A stretch of DNA of 64,000 nt from Syntrophaceae bacterium UBA2280 (lineage in GTDB: Bacteria > Desulfobacterota > Syntrophia > Syntrophales > Smithellaceae): contig DDWS01000066.1 in NCBI GenBank assembly GCA_002347685.1, forward strand, positions 178,360-242,359, written 5' to 3'. This document shows positions 34,656 to 43,684 of the stretch, piece by piece. A model generated the notes under the pieces. It was not told the origin of the DNA. It was given only the letters and a program-made list of their open reading frames with translations, and searched no databases. The position numbers were made by a program, and so were the translations under genes. Within the stretch, counting starts at the first letter, position 1. The number at the start of each line of letters is the position of its first letter.

Positions 34656-35156
34656 CGCAGTCGGCCCCAACGCCTTCTCAATGAGTCTTCGGCGCGAAAT
34701 AGCCTGATTATTGGATAATTTGTCGGATTTCGTTAAAATTGACAAATAAGGAATGCGATAATGCTCCAGCCAGTTTTGTAAAGCAAGGTCATCTTCACTC
34801 GGATCGCGGCGGATATCCAGAATCAAAATAATCAAAGCAAGATTCTGCCTCTCCCGCAAATAGGACTCGATCATGTCACCCCAGTCTTTTTTCACGGACC
34901 GGGAAACCTTGGCAAAACCGTATCCGGGCAGATCCACAAAGAAAAATTTCTCGTTGATGGAAAAAAAATTAATCAACTGTGTTCTTCCGGGTGTGTTGCT
35001 GGTTTTCGCCAGGTTCTTCCTGCCCACCAATGCGTTGATCAGGGAAGACTTCCCGACGTTGGAACGCCCGACAAAAGCGATATCCGGCATCGTCGGCAAA
35101 GGATACTGCGGAGGCCAGACGGCGCTTTTTATGAATTCTGCTTTCAATATTTTCAT
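34527..35156 (-). CDS. engB: Ribosome biogenesis GTPase EngB (YihA/YsxC)
   Basis: 209-residue essential-type GTPase involved in large ribosomal subunit assembly. G1 GRSNVGKSS (near 30), G2 NTPGRTQ, G3 DLPGYGFAKV and G4 TKSDKLS are all present. The C-terminus overlaps the protease gene on the other strand by 129 bp, an unusually long convergent overlap. It is followed on the opposite side by the response regulator gene on the same strand. Confidence 0.95.
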   Translation of the reverse strand: MKILKAEFIKSAVWPPQYPLPTMPDIAFVGRSNVGKSSLINALVGRKNLAKTSNTPGRTQLINFFSINEKFFFVDLPGYGFAKVSRSVKKDWGDMIESYLRERQNLALIILILDIRRDPSEDDLALQNWLEHYRIPYLSILTKSDKLSNNQAISRRRLIEKALGPTASKNAILFSSKDMTGKEVLWQLIEKHLATLENIQSDDSQHQDD

Positions 35157-35186
35157 AGACTTTTTCCAGCTATTCAGAACTGCGGG

Positions 35187-36575
35187 CTATTCCTTTTCGA
35201 AGACGATACCGTACTTTTCGAGTTTGCGCTCCAGTGTCGGACGCGCAATCCCCAGCGTCTCACAGATTTCCCCTTTATTCATGCTGGTTTCCCTGAGGAC
35301 TTTCCGGATATAGCGCTCTTCCACCTGATCGAGAGTTAAGAACTTGCCTGCCTCGTCATGCGTAAACAAGTCCTCCGTTTCTTCATAATTGCCCGAAAGG
35401 GCGGGATCTTCTTTCCCCAAATCCGGGAAATCCGCAATCCCCAATACCTGTCCCTTGGCCACAACGCAGGCCCGTACCAGCAGGTTTTCCAGCTCGCGGA
35501 CATTCCCCGGCCACGCATAGAGCATAAATTTTTCCATCACTTCATCGGACACCCCGATAACCTTTTTGTGCAGATCCAGATTGATCTTGGACAACAGGTA
35601 ATCAATCAGAGCCGGAATGTCCTGACGACGGTCGCGAAGCGGCGGAAGATTGATGGCGACAATATTCAAACGATAATACAAATCCTCCCGGAATTTCCCC
35701 TCCTTGACCATTAATTTTAAATCTTTATTGGTCGCAGTGATTATCCGGGCATGAACCTTGACACTGTCTTTGCCACCCACCCGCTCGAATTCCATCTCCT
35801 GCAAAACACGCAGGAGTTTCGCCTGCAAATTGATCGACATCTCGCTGATTTCATCGAGAAACACGCTTCCCATCCGGGCCAGCTCAAACTTACCAAGTTT
35901 ACGGGCGATGGCGCCGGTAAACGAACCTTTCTCATGGCCGAACAGTTCAGACTCCAGCAATGTCTCAACAATTGCCGAGCAATTAACGGCGATGAAAGGT
36001 TCTTCGGGCGACGTGTTATTATGAATCACTTTGGCGATAAGCTCTTTGCCGGTACCGCTTTCACCCTGTATCAGTACAGTTGTGCGGCTTTTTGAAACCG
36101 TGCCGATGGTCTTGAAGATTTCCCGCATTTCGTTGCCGGTGCCGATAATGTCCCCCACACGGAAGTTCCGGGACGGTTCCATGAGAAGCCCGTCGATCTT
36201 TTTTTCCATTTCAAGGGACTTGAGGGCTTTTTTAATGGCGATGTCCAGCTCATCGACATTGATCGGTTTGTGGATATAATCAAACGCGCCGCCTTTCATG
36301 GCGTTGATGGTGGTTTCCATGTCATGAAAAGCGGTAATCATGATCACCTTAACGTTCTCATTTTCCTCTTTAAGATCTTCTAAAACAGAGAAACCGTCCA
36401 CATCGGGCAGGCGGATATCCAAAATGACAACATCCGAAGGTTCCTCGACATATTTGTTCAGGCCATCGGTTCCTGTCAGAGCGGTTCTGACGGTGTATCC
36501 CTCCTCCGCCAGATACAAATCCAGTGTCTCCACAATCGACGCATCATCATCGATAACCAGAATAGTTGCCATCAT
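35187..36575 (-). CDS. Sigma-54-dependent response regulator (NtrC family)
   Basis: 462 residues in three domains. The receiver has phospho-acceptor Asp53 in VILDIRLPD and Lys in IHKPINV. The AAA+ domain has Walker A GESGTGKE (near 170), the sigma-54 contact loop as GSFTGA (near 219; the usual form is GAFTGA), and VFLDEISEM. The C-terminal Fis-type helix-turn-helix is NKGEICETLGIARPTLERKL. It activates sigma-54 promoters when phosphorylated by the kinase encoded just upstream. Candidate targets with -24/-12 sites in this window lie before the PEP-CTERM and CFI-box operons, but a direct link is unproven. Confidence 0.93.
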   Translation of the reverse strand: MMATILVIDDDASIVETLDLYLAEEGYTVRTALTGTDGLNKYVEEPSDVVILDIRLPDVDGFSVLEDLKEENENVKVIMITAFHDMETTINAMKGGAFDYIHKPINVDELDIAIKKALKSLEMEKKIDGLLMEPSRNFRVGDIIGTGNEMREIFKTIGTVSKSRTTVLIQGESGTGKELIAKVIHNNTSPEEPFIAVNCSAIVETLLESELFGHEKGSFTGAIARKLGKFELARMGSVFLDEISEMSINLQAKLLRVLQEMEFERVGGKDSVKVHARIITATNKDLKLMVKEGKFREDLYYRLNIVAINLPPLRDRRQDIPALIDYLLSKINLDLHKKVIGVSDEVMEKFMLYAWPGNVRELENLLVRACVVAKGQVLGIADFPDLGKEDPALSGNYEETEDLFTHDEAGKFLTLDQVEERYIRKVLRETSMNKGEICETLGIARPTLERKLEKYGIVFEKE

Positions 36576-36629
36576 CGTAACCTTCGAATCACGGCGGTCC
36601 GGCCGCCGCGCCTGCCCTGAATTTTGAAT

Positions 36630-39221
36630 TTAATCATCCTTCTGACTCTGATACCCTTCGCTGCTGGGCAGGGTGACACAAACCTTTGTCCCCTTGCCGA
36701 TTTCACTGATGATTTCAATTTTCCCCTGATGCTGTTCAACGATTTTGGACACCTGCGAAAGCCCTAGACCAGTCCCGTGTTTTTTCTTTGTAAAAAAAGG
36801 ATTAAACAGATGAGGCATATCTTCGTCAGCGATTCCTGAACCGTTGTCCTCCACAATGACCAGCACCGACGGCGGTTGAGAACCGATGCTGCGGGCAGAT
36901 ATCCGGATGGATCCGTTAGCTTCCACCGCTTCCACCGCGTTACGGATGATGTTCAAAAAAGCGTCCGTAATCATCGCCGAATCAACGTTGACCTGCGGGA
37001 TATCTTCGACATCAATCTTCATGTCGACAGATTTGGCCTGAATGCCCTGTTCAGCCAGCGCAATGGCCTGTTCCAAAATCTTGATCAGATCCGCCTGCGC
37101 AATCCGGGGCGCCACCGGTTTGGCATAGACCAGCACATTGTTGACCAGTTCTTCGAGGTGTTCAACTTCCTTTTGCGCGATTTTAAACCGTTTCAGATCA
37201 TTGCCTTCCGGCGTCATGCGTTTTTCGAGAATCTGCAGACTCATCTTAATTGACGAAAGCGGATTCCGGATTTCATGGGCAATACCCGCCGACAATTGCC
37301 CGAGCGCCGCCAGTTTTTGACTGTCATAGAGTTTCTTTTCCAGGTTCTTTAATTCCGTAATATCCCGCTGAACCAGGATGTAATGATCCGTACCGACCAC
37401 GGGTGAAGTCGTCACCAGAAGAATTGCCTTGCGGCCGTTTCGCCTCGTTACTTCAATCTCGTAAGGGCGATAGTTGCCGTTTTTCGCCTCTTCCCACTTC
37501 GTCATCACCAGGCTTTCATTTTCAGGTGCGACAAACTCCAGGAAATGTCTGCCTTTGAACTCGCTTTGCGCTTTTTTGATGCCCATGCTCACAAAATTGA
37601 CAACGCCCTCATTATCCACTTCATAGATCTTATCCGGCAGGCTGTTGACAATCGATCGCATGTAATTATAGAAACCCTCAATCTCCCGCCTTAACTCAAT
37701 ATTTTCCCCTAACTCGTTTTGCAGGGTTTCCGTGTATTCCCGCAGGCTGCGCGTGAGTTCTTCTTCACGGGAAACATCCTGAAGGGTTTCCATGGCGGCG
37801 ATAATGCCGCCGTCCTCATCATAGATGGGCGCCGCCAGAAAATACATGTAACGGCTCCGCCCCCCGAGGCTTTCAAAGTGATCGTAGGCTTCATAGGCCC
37901 CAAATACTTTTTCAGATTTCCTGACTTTTTTCGATCCGTAATATTTATTGAGCGCATCAATGTCATTGTCCATGATTAAATCGACAACCAGGGGTCGTTT
38001 GACAGTGTAAAAGGGCTTGTAATGATGATCCGTACCCAGAATCTCTTCCGCCGGACAACCCGTCAGTTCCACGCAGGCACGATTCCACAGAATGACTTTA
38101 TGATCCCTGTTGACCACAAAACTCGGGATGGGCGACCCTTCGATGATGCCGTCGATGATCTTCTTCTCCCGCAGCAGTTTCTCCTGCCAGGCTTCACTTT
38201 CCTTCAGTCTCAGGTATTCTTCCCTCCTCCGGATGCGCTTGCCCTCGCGAAACGCAAACGATATTCCGGCCACCACGGTCACCAGAATCAGGATCATGGC
38301 GCTGAACATGGTGTATATAAAGGTGGTGCGCACGGGGGCCACCACGGGAGCATAGGGGGCAACCGCAAGAATGAACCAGCGCTGGTCTACCGTCTGAACC
38401 GGATAATAGGCAATGATGGATCTTTGTTTCTCCGTCTTCTGATGAAGCAGGATGTCGACATGCCTTCCTACAGACTCCGGAAACTGAATACTGGAACCGT
38501 CGTTGTTTTTTAACAGATCTCGAATGCTTTTACCGATATAATAACTGTCCGGATGCAGAACAATCGTTCCCTCCTGGTCGACGAGCCACAACTCACCTAA
38601 CTCATTGTCCCGAATCTGCCTCTCGCAAAGATCAACCAGGGAAGCCAGCGAATAGGACACCATCCAGGCACCGGAAAATTCTTCCTGATTTCTCCAGACG
38701 GGATAGCCCCAGATTAAATACCAGCCGGTCTTCTGCGGCGGGTATTCACGCGCGAGCGCTTCGGAAAAGACCAGCCAGGAATGCTCTGTAGGTTTCTGTT
38801 TTAACGCGCCGAAATAAGCGCTCATATTAACGGCCGGTAAAACCCCTCTCGGCAGTGCATGCCGAACGATTCCATTGCGGTCAAACAGAAGAATTGCCTG
38901 GACCGCCGTGTCCCCTCCCGCATAAAGAATCTCGGAGTTTGGGTCCATCGCCCTGGGCAGAATCCTCCCGTGGGAATCAAAATCGGAAAATAAGGCGATG
39001 TTCTTGCCGACATTGACAAAATTCTCGGTCATCCGGATAGCGGCGTTTTGTACGGAAGCCAATTGCTGGCGGCTGAACATGCCAGCCATTTCCTTTTCAC
39101 GTGCGTTGTTAACGGTAAGCGCCAGAAGAAGAATCAAAATGATTACAACGATGCTGGCATATAGAATGCGCAGCTTCGTCGCCCGATATAGGAACCTGCG
39201 AATCCGCTTGACCATCTCCAC
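36630..39221 (-). CDS. Membrane sensor histidine kinase (dCache-PAS-PAS-HisKA-HATPase)
   Basis: 863 residues. A first membrane helix (near 18-38) and a second (near 305-330) frame a large periplasmic dCache-like sensor. Then come two PAS domains (around 360-480 and 525-640), the HisKA box with GIAHEIRNPLSSIK (phospho-His), and the ATPase with NIIRNAVEAVE, EDNGSGI and GTGLGLS. It pairs with the sigma-54 response regulator 54 bp downstream. The start is GTG at 39221, a few bases after the stop of a 58-residue membrane-protein gene. The signal sensed is unknown. Confidence 0.93.
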   Translation of the reverse strand: MEMVKRIRRFLYRATKLRILYASIVVIILILLLALTVNNAREKEMAGMFSRQQLASVQNAAIRMTENFVNVGKNIALFSDFDSHGRILPRAMDPNSEILYAGGDTAVQAILLFDRNGIVRHALPRGVLPAVNMSAYFGALKQKPTEHSWLVFSEALAREYPPQKTGWYLIWGYPVWRNQEEFSGAWMVSYSLASLVDLCERQIRDNELGELWLVDQEGTIVLHPDSYYIGKSIRDLLKNNDGSSIQFPESVGRHVDILLHQKTEKQRSIIAYYPVQTVDQRWFILAVAPYAPVVAPVRTTFIYTMFSAMILILVTVVAGISFAFREGKRIRRREEYLRLKESEAWQEKLLREKKIIDGIIEGSPIPSFVVNRDHKVILWNRACVELTGCPAEEILGTDHHYKPFYTVKRPLVVDLIMDNDIDALNKYYGSKKVRKSEKVFGAYEAYDHFESLGGRSRYMYFLAAPIYDEDGGIIAAMETLQDVSREEELTRSLREYTETLQNELGENIELRREIEGFYNYMRSIVNSLPDKIYEVDNEGVVNFVSMGIKKAQSEFKGRHFLEFVAPENESLVMTKWEEAKNGNYRPYEIEVTRRNGRKAILLVTTSPVVGTDHYILVQRDITELKNLEKKLYDSQKLAALGQLSAGIAHEIRNPLSSIKMSLQILEKRMTPEGNDLKRFKIAQKEVEHLEELVNNVLVYAKPVAPRIAQADLIKILEQAIALAEQGIQAKSVDMKIDVEDIPQVNVDSAMITDAFLNIIRNAVEAVEANGSIRISARSIGSQPPSVLVIVEDNGSGIADEDMPHLFNPFFTKKKHGTGLGLSQVSKIVEQHQGKIEIISEIGKGTKVCVTLPSSEGYQSQKDD

Positions 39222-39224
39222 CTG

Positions 39225-39401
39225 TTATTCTTTATCTTCCTTCTTTTCATTATTCGATTGTCGAATTCCGATGAGCACATAAACCAAAACGGCGGCGGTC
39301 AGCGAAATCATCAGTTTTGCCAACCCGCTCTCCATCTTGAGCGCATATGTACATATCAGCCAAACAATCGGATAAGTAACTGCCGTCAATATCTCCTGCA
39401 T
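39225..39401 (-). CDS. 58-residue membrane protein upstream of the histidine kinase
   Basis: A small gene with a clear AAGGA site six bases before its ATG. It encodes MQEILTAVTYPIVWLICTYA, a short hydrophilic turn, a second hydrophobic stretch LMISLTAAVLVYVLIGI, and a charged tail ending NNEKKEDKE. Two membrane helices are likely. The stop codon is 3 bp before the kinase start, so the two are translated together. The family was not recognised. Its position suggests a helper or regulator of the kinase, which is inference. Confidence 0.65.
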   Translation of the reverse strand: MQEILTAVTYPIVWLICTYALKMESGLAKLMISLTAAVLVYVLIGIRQSNNEKKEDKE

Positions 39402-39463
39402 GATCGTCCTTCGTCGTCGTCATTCATCGATTTTCAGCAGCAACCTAATGAGGTGCTTTTGGG

Positions 39464-39492
39464 ATACTATCGGCGATGCAACAAAATTTCAA
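39464..39492 (-). promoter_or_regulatory. Promoter of the small membrane protein/two-component operon
   Basis: On the minus strand TTGAAA (39492-39487) and TAGTAT (39469-39464) lie 17 bp apart, about 60 bp before the start codon. The -35 is part of a palindrome ATTTCA-AC-TGAAAT (39487-39500), a possible regulator site. Confidence 0.5.
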
Positions 39493-39500
39493 CTGAAATC

Positions 39501-39912
39501 TAATATTTTACATTTCCGCGATGTGTAAGTGGGAACCGGTATGTCTTCACAAATCGGCTGAAATGTTTCGTTACGGAATTCTTAAATCGACCCTTCACAC
39601 CCTTACAGCCGCGCTGTACTCCCCGATCATTCCATTTTTAGGTCTGTTGAATGTTTTAAACACAGTGTTGAACGAAATATTAAACGCCGGTCATTTTCTG
39701 ACAGGGCGGCACCGAAAATCAGTCGGGGCGGCAAGTCCGGAAATATTATTATTCGCAGACAGGATCATTGATCTTAAACCAAACAATCTCATGATTTTAG
39801 AATACCGCCGCCTTCTTCCCTTCGCTTCCGCAATGGTTGAATTTGGACTGATGAGCAAAACATGGCATGCCTCATGCAATCGCGTTGTGCTGACTGAAAC
39901 GAGTTATTTCCC
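39501..39912. other. Intergenic DNA without a recognised gene
   Basis: Open frames here on both strands have no homology-like motif, no ribosome-binding site and unnatural composition, so none is called. No hairpin followed by a T-run was found. Confidence 0.4.
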
Positions 39913-39941
39913 TTTAAATGGCATATTCTTTATGCTATAAA
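39913..39941 (+). promoter_or_regulatory. Candidate promoter of atpE
   Basis: TTTAAA (39913-39918) and TATAAA (39936-39941) are separated by 17 bp and lie about 50 bp upstream of the atpE ATG. The spacer contains an inverted repeat GCATA-TTCTT-TATGC. Confidence 0.5.
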
Positions 39942-39989
39942 CCGGGCAATAATAAAAAACAACAATGTGTTAAGGAAAGGAGACAAATA

Positions 39990-40364
39990 ATGTCACAGAA
40001 TTTGAGTAAAGGAATTTTTGCAGCTTTTTTTTCCGTAGTGGTTCTGCTTTTATCGAGCCAGTTGGTTTTTGCACAGGAAGCAATCCCGGCAGGTGATGCG
40101 ATGGCCAAGTCGGTTTTTGCAGTAGGGGCAATGTTGGCCGCCGGTATCGCTATCGGCGTTGGTGCCGTCGGCGCCGGTCTGGGTATCGGAACGGCCGCGA
40201 GTGGCGCGTGTTCCGCAGTGGGTAGAAACCCGGGCGTTCAGGGCAAGATCATGATGACCATGCTCGTCGGTATGGCCATGGCTGAATCGATTGCGATTTA
40301 CGCACTGGTCGTTTCTCTGGTTTTACTTTTCGCCAACCCCTACATGAGTTACTTTTTGGGTTAA
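39990..40364 (+). CDS. atpE: F0F1 ATP synthase subunit c with N-terminal signal-like extension
   Basis: 124 residues, longer than the usual 75-90. A signal-like segment (GIFAAFFSVVVLLLSSQLVFA) precedes the two-helix hairpin. Helix 1 is glycine-rich (AIGVGAVGAGLGIGTAASGA), the loop has VGRNPGVQGK, and helix 2 carries the ion-binding Glu in AMAESIAIYAL. The Gln that Na+-type c subunits carry in helix 1 is replaced by Ile, so proton use is more likely. A strong AAGGAAAGGAGA site sets the start. No other ATP synthase gene is adjacent; the next gene encodes a dCache protein. Confidence 0.92.
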   Translation: MSQNLSKGIFAAFFSVVVLLLSSQLVFAQEAIPAGDAMAKSVFAVGAMLAAGIAIGVGAVGAGLGIGTAASGACSAVGRNPGVQGKIMMTMLVGMAMAESIAIYALVVSLVLLFANPYMSYFLG

Positions 40365-40413
40365 TACTTCGCACGTTAACTACAAAATTAACCTAGGTTA
40401 GGGGGAAATCATA

Positions 40414-41727
40414 ATGTCAGAAAAGAAAAAAGATAAGCAGTCATTACCTATCGGAGGCGTGTTCTTCCTGCTTATCGTAATCCCCTTATCACTGATGGCA
40501 TTCCTAATAGCCAACGGCATGTTTAAGCTTGGGGTTACTATAAAAGAGAGAACGGTGAGCGTTCTCGACGAAAAGTCTCAGGAAGAAATTAAATTACGTG
40601 CCATCAATACCGCTGACGACGTCGCCAATTTCCTGATGGAGGCCAATAAAGATGTTCTGGTCGCCACAATCTTGCCTGCAACGGAAGCGGCCTACAAACA
40701 GTTCGTTTTGGAAAATAGAAAGCCTCTCTGGACCAAGGAAGGCAATAAAATCCGTCAGGCCATGTTTCCTCTGTACAAAGAAATGATCCTTACGGACAGA
40801 AACGGAAACGAGCTGATCAAGGTTCTCAACGGCAAGGCCGTCGAAACCTCCAAACTCAAAAACGTCAGCAATCCTGCGAACACCCTGTATCAAACAGAAG
40901 ATTACTTCGCAAAAACCCGGCAGCTCAACAAAGGCCAGGTTTACGTATCCCCGGTGACGGGTCATTACGTAACAAGGGAAGCTTTTGAAAAAGGCGAACG
41001 TTTTTCAGGGATTGTACGATTTTCCACACCGGTTTTCACCCAACAAGGATTCGCCGGAATTATCTCTCTGGCTATGGACTACCGCCATCTGGCCAAGTTC
41101 ACCAACCATACCGTTCCAACCCAGATTGAGCAGTTGTTTGAGGTCAACGCCGCAACGGGTAATTACGCTTACATGGTGAACGCCGACGGATTTGTGATCG
41201 CCCATCCTAATGACTATCACATCTTCGGTCTTGGAAAGGATGGAAGAACCGTTCCGGCTTTAACGACTGAAAACTCGCAGAGTCTGACTTCAAAGGGAAT
41301 GGAAGTGCTCAATCTTAAGCAACTGGGATTCATGGATCCCAAACTGCCGACGATCGCCGAGCAGGCTGCGGCAGGCAAAGCGGGAATCATCACGTATCAG
41401 TTCGGCGGAGTGACGAAATTCGTCGCCTATGCGCCGATCAAATTTTACGCGGCCAATCTGAAGGAACCCGCAGGCTTCGGCTGGGTCGGCATGGGCGTTG
41501 AAGTCGAGAAGTATAACGAGGCAGCCACGCAAGTTTCCCAGGGTATCGAAAAAGAAGCCAAAGCCTGGACGGCAACCGTTATTTTCATCCTGATTGCATC
41601 GATGATCATCCTGTTTGCGATCATGTGGCTTTTGGTTCGCGGTATCACCCGCTCTCTGCTTGCAGATGTGCCGGAGGGAGCCGAAGGTGTCCTGTTCGAC
41701 GATGACGAAGACGACGACGACAAGTAA
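40414..41727 (+). CDS. dCache-domain membrane protein without an output domain
   Basis: 437 residues: an N-terminal membrane helix (GVFFLLIVIPLSLMAFLIA), a periplasmic double-Cache region of about 330 residues with YYxP-like features (EDYFAKTRQLNKGQVYVSP, ITYQFGGVTKFVAYAPIKF), a second helix near 395-415 (VIFILIASMIILFAIMWLLV), and a short cytoplasmic tail ending in a run of acidic residues. No HAMP, kinase, methyl-accepting or GGDEF module follows. It could work as a stand-alone sensor or ligand-binding partner. AGGGGGAA precedes the ATG. It is 49 bp after atpE, likely in one transcript. Confidence 0.8.
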   Translation: MSEKKKDKQSLPIGGVFFLLIVIPLSLMAFLIANGMFKLGVTIKERTVSVLDEKSQEEIKLRAINTADDVANFLMEANKDVLVATILPATEAAYKQFVLENRKPLWTKEGNKIRQAMFPLYKEMILTDRNGNELIKVLNGKAVETSKLKNVSNPANTLYQTEDYFAKTRQLNKGQVYVSPVTGHYVTREAFEKGERFSGIVRFSTPVFTQQGFAGIISLAMDYRHLAKFTNHTVPTQIEQLFEVNAATGNYAYMVNADGFVIAHPNDYHIFGLGKDGRTVPALTTENSQSLTSKGMEVLNLKQLGFMDPKLPTIAEQAAAGKAGIITYQFGGVTKFVAYAPIKFYAANLKEPAGFGWVGMGVEVEKYNEAATQVSQGIEKEAKAWTATVIFILIASMIILFAIMWLLVRGITRSLLADVPEGAEGVLFDDDEDDDDK

Positions 41728-41747
41728 ACGTCGTGTGATCAATCTGT

Positions 41748-41783
41748 AAAAAAAGGCCGGATCAAACGATCCGGCCTTTTTTA
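41748..41783 (+). terminator. Intrinsic terminator after the dCache gene
   Basis: AGGCCGGATC-AAAC-GATCCGGCCT with flanking A and T runs, so it may also stop the RNase P RNA transcript coming from the other side. Confidence 0.92.
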
Positions 41784-41807
41784 TAACGTTTTATAAACAG
41801 GCACGAG

Positions 41808-42183
41808 AGAAGCTCATAAGCCGAGTTCTGTTTCGCGCTCCGGTTACCCGGGAAACGCGACGATGATCATTCATCTGGGACACCGGTTACCCGACGCCTC
41901 TAGCGACACTACCCGAGAACTTCGGACGGGCCGCCCTCAAACGTTCTCCTATTTGGTCTTGCTCCGGATGGGGTTTACCATGCCTTTCCTGTCACCAGGA
42001 AAGCGGTGAGCTCTTACCTCGCCTTTTCACCCTTACCCCGCCTTTAAGGCGGGGCGGTATATTTTCTGTGGCACTTTCCTTAGGGTCTCCCCCAGTCGCC
42101 GTTAGCGACCATCCTGCCCTGCGGAGCTCGGACTTTCCTCCGGCGAATCAAAATCCGCCCGCGATCATCTGATCTTCTCCGGC
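41808..42183 (-). ncRNA. rnpB: RNase P RNA (class A)
   Basis: Catalytic RNA that trims tRNA 5' ends. On the minus strand the conserved 5' part reads GAGGAAAGTCCGAGCTCC, then GCAGGGCAGGATGGTCGC and AGACCCTAAGGAAAGTGCC. The 3' part contains ACAAGACC-type P8/P10 elements and the closing segment GAACTCGGCTTATGAGCTT. The ends are approximate, set by pairing of the terminal helices. It ends next to the terminator at 41748. Confidence 0.93.
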
Positions 42184-42250
42184 CTGAGAATAACCCTACA
42201 TTGATTTATGATTTCTTTCAAGGACTCTTCGCCGGAACCTTCCCGTTTCT

Positions 42251-42670
42251 TCAGACCGAAACCTTGTATTCGTCAATCGCAAGGTTCGCCAGCCGGTCCG
42301 CCTGGGCGTTATGACAGCGCCGTACATGCCGGACCGAATAGGAATGAAAGGAAGCCAGCAGTGTTCGTACTTCCTGCATCAACTGTTTGAGATTTTCGTT
42401 TTTGACTTTATAGGACCCATTGATCTGGTTGGCCAGAAGCTCGGAGTCCAGGTAAACTTCGATGTCCGGATAGGCATGGTTCAGAGCGGCTTTCAGTCCG
42501 AGAATCAGCGCCCGATATTCAGCGATGTTGTTCGTACAGTGGCCGAGATATTCCTTTCCCTCCCAAAGGACATTTTCACTTCCATCCGTGATCACCGCGC
42601 CCGCGCCGCCTGCGCCGGGATTCCCCCGGCAGGCTCCGTCCGTGAACAGTTTGACAGCGTTTTCCTGCAT
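42251..42670 (-). CDS. rnhA: Ribonuclease HI family protein
   Basis: 139-residue RNase H-fold enzyme that cuts RNA in RNA-DNA hybrids. Acidic active-site residues are seen in LFTDGACRGNPG (Asp), NNIAEYRAL (Glu), YLDSELL (Asp) and HNAQADRLAN (final Asp). The HKGH-type basic handle of E. coli RNase HI is missing, so it belongs to the shorter rnhA-like type. Start at 42670, just after the stop of the zinc-ribbon gene, with which it commonly pairs. Confidence 0.9.
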   Translation of the reverse strand: MQENAVKLFTDGACRGNPGAGGAGAVITDGSENVLWEGKEYLGHCTNNIAEYRALILGLKAALNHAYPDIEVYLDSELLANQINGSYKVKNENLKQLMQEVRTLLASFHSYSVRHVRRCHNAQADRLANLAIDEYKVSV

Positions 42671-42675
42671 GACAA

Positions 42676-43395
42676 TCAAAGCGGATTGTCCTGGTTTTGA
42701 TAATACATGATCCGGTTGCAATTGGGGCAACTGAGCAGCTCACTGGATCGCTGCAACTCATTGTAGAGCTGCGGCGGAATATTCATGTGACAACCATTAC
42801 AGACGGCCTTCCACACGGGAATGACGCCGATACCGTTGTTGCGTTTTCTAACCTTTTCGTACTGAGCCAACAGGTCTGAGGGAATACTCTGTTGCAGCTC
42901 ATCGCGCTTATTTTTCCATACCAGGGTATCAGCGTCAATCGCGCTGATGTCATCTTCATGGATTTTCTTTTCACTCTCATGCTTCCTGCGGGCCTCTTCG
43001 AGCGTTTCCTCATCGCGCTTGACCATAACCGAGAGACTCTCCATCTCTTCGAGCAGCGTGATGGCCTTTTCTTCGAATTCACCGCGCGATTTTTCAGACG
43101 TTTCAATTTCTTTGAGCATCGCCTGGTATTCTTTATTGTTCTTCACCTCGAGAAGTCGTTCCCTGGTCTTGACCATTCCTTCGTTGAGTTTTTTTATCCC
43201 TGTTTCACACTCGGTGTGCCGGGATTTAATTTCGTCAAACCTTTTTTTATTAACCTCAACGCTCTCTTTGTAGGCCAGAAAATCCGCCTCCATCTTTTGG
43301 ATCTTCTCAGGCAGCTTGACCGTCTTGGCCGAAAGCTTCACCAGTTGAGTATCACACTCCTGCAAAGCAATTAATAACAACAATTTCTCTTTCAA
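42676..43395 (-). CDS. Coiled-coil zinc-ribbon protein (DUF164/C4-type)
   Basis: 239 residues: a long antiparallel coiled-coil (about residues 10-170, rich in Glu, Lys and Leu) followed by a zinc ribbon with CNGCHMNIPP (near 200) and LSCPNCNRIMYY (near 222). Members are found across bacteria next to rnhA; their biochemical role is not settled, with nucleic-acid binding usually suggested. It starts with TTG behind AAGGAGAT. Confidence 0.85.
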   Translation of the reverse strand: MKEKLLLLIALQECDTQLVKLSAKTVKLPEKIQKMEADFLAYKESVEVNKKRFDEIKSRHTECETGIKKLNEGMVKTRERLLEVKNNKEYQAMLKEIETSEKSRGEFEEKAITLLEEMESLSVMVKRDEETLEEARRKHESEKKIHEDDISAIDADTLVWKNKRDELQQSIPSDLLAQYEKVRKRNNGIGVIPVWKAVCNGCHMNIPPQLYNELQRSSELLSCPNCNRIMYYQNQDNPL

Positions 43396-43420
43396 ATGAT
43401 ATCTCCTTCAGCTATTTGAT

Positions 43421-43446
43421 AAAAAAAAAGCACCCATCCTAGGTGC
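43421..43446 (-). terminator. Intrinsic terminator downstream of the tRNA
   Basis: On the minus strand GCACC-TAGGAT-GGGTGC is followed by nine T residues. It lies between the tRNA and the zinc-ribbon gene and probably ends the tRNA transcript. Confidence 0.8.
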
Positions 43447-43608
43447 GTTTCATAAAACCGGGCGATCATTTCTTGTTTCTACCCCGTAAAATGACAACCT
43501 CCGTTGTCCCTTTACGGCCGCACAGACACAGGCAGCATCAAAGCAGCGCTTGGTCTTTGCGTATAAGGTTTTTGGAGTCATGCTTGATTGTCCATTCCTG
43601 ATAGGGTC

Positions 43609-43684
43609 TGGTGGGCCCACCTGGGATCGAACCAGGGACCTACCGGTTATGAGCCGGTGGCTCTACCAATTGAGCTATGGGCCC
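43609..43684 (-). tRNA. tRNA with CAU anticodon (tRNA-Met, or tRNA-Ile2)
   Basis: 76-nt tRNA with encoded CCA. Acceptor GGGCCCA/TGGGCCC, D-arm with GCTCAATTGGTAGAGC, anticodon stem ACCGG/CCGGT with loop CTCATAA, and T-arm CCTGG-TTCGATC-CCAGG. CAU is shared by elongator Met and lysidine-modified Ile2. The C4-G69 and C5-G68 pairs and the CTCATAA loop would also suit Ile2, so the amino acid is left open. Confidence 0.93.

Noticed and set aside
39521..39940. 139-codon open frame upstream of atpE
   Set aside because: No start signal, it overlaps the likely atpE promoter, and its protein has no family-like features.
39990..40364. Sodium-type ATP synthase c subunit
   Set aside because: Although Glu-Ser is present in helix 2, the Gln of helix 1 needed for typical sodium binding is Ile, so sodium use is not supported.
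41808..42183. Dense inverted repeats first taken for a CRISPR or repeat cluster
   Set aside because: Conserved words identify it as RNase P RNA.
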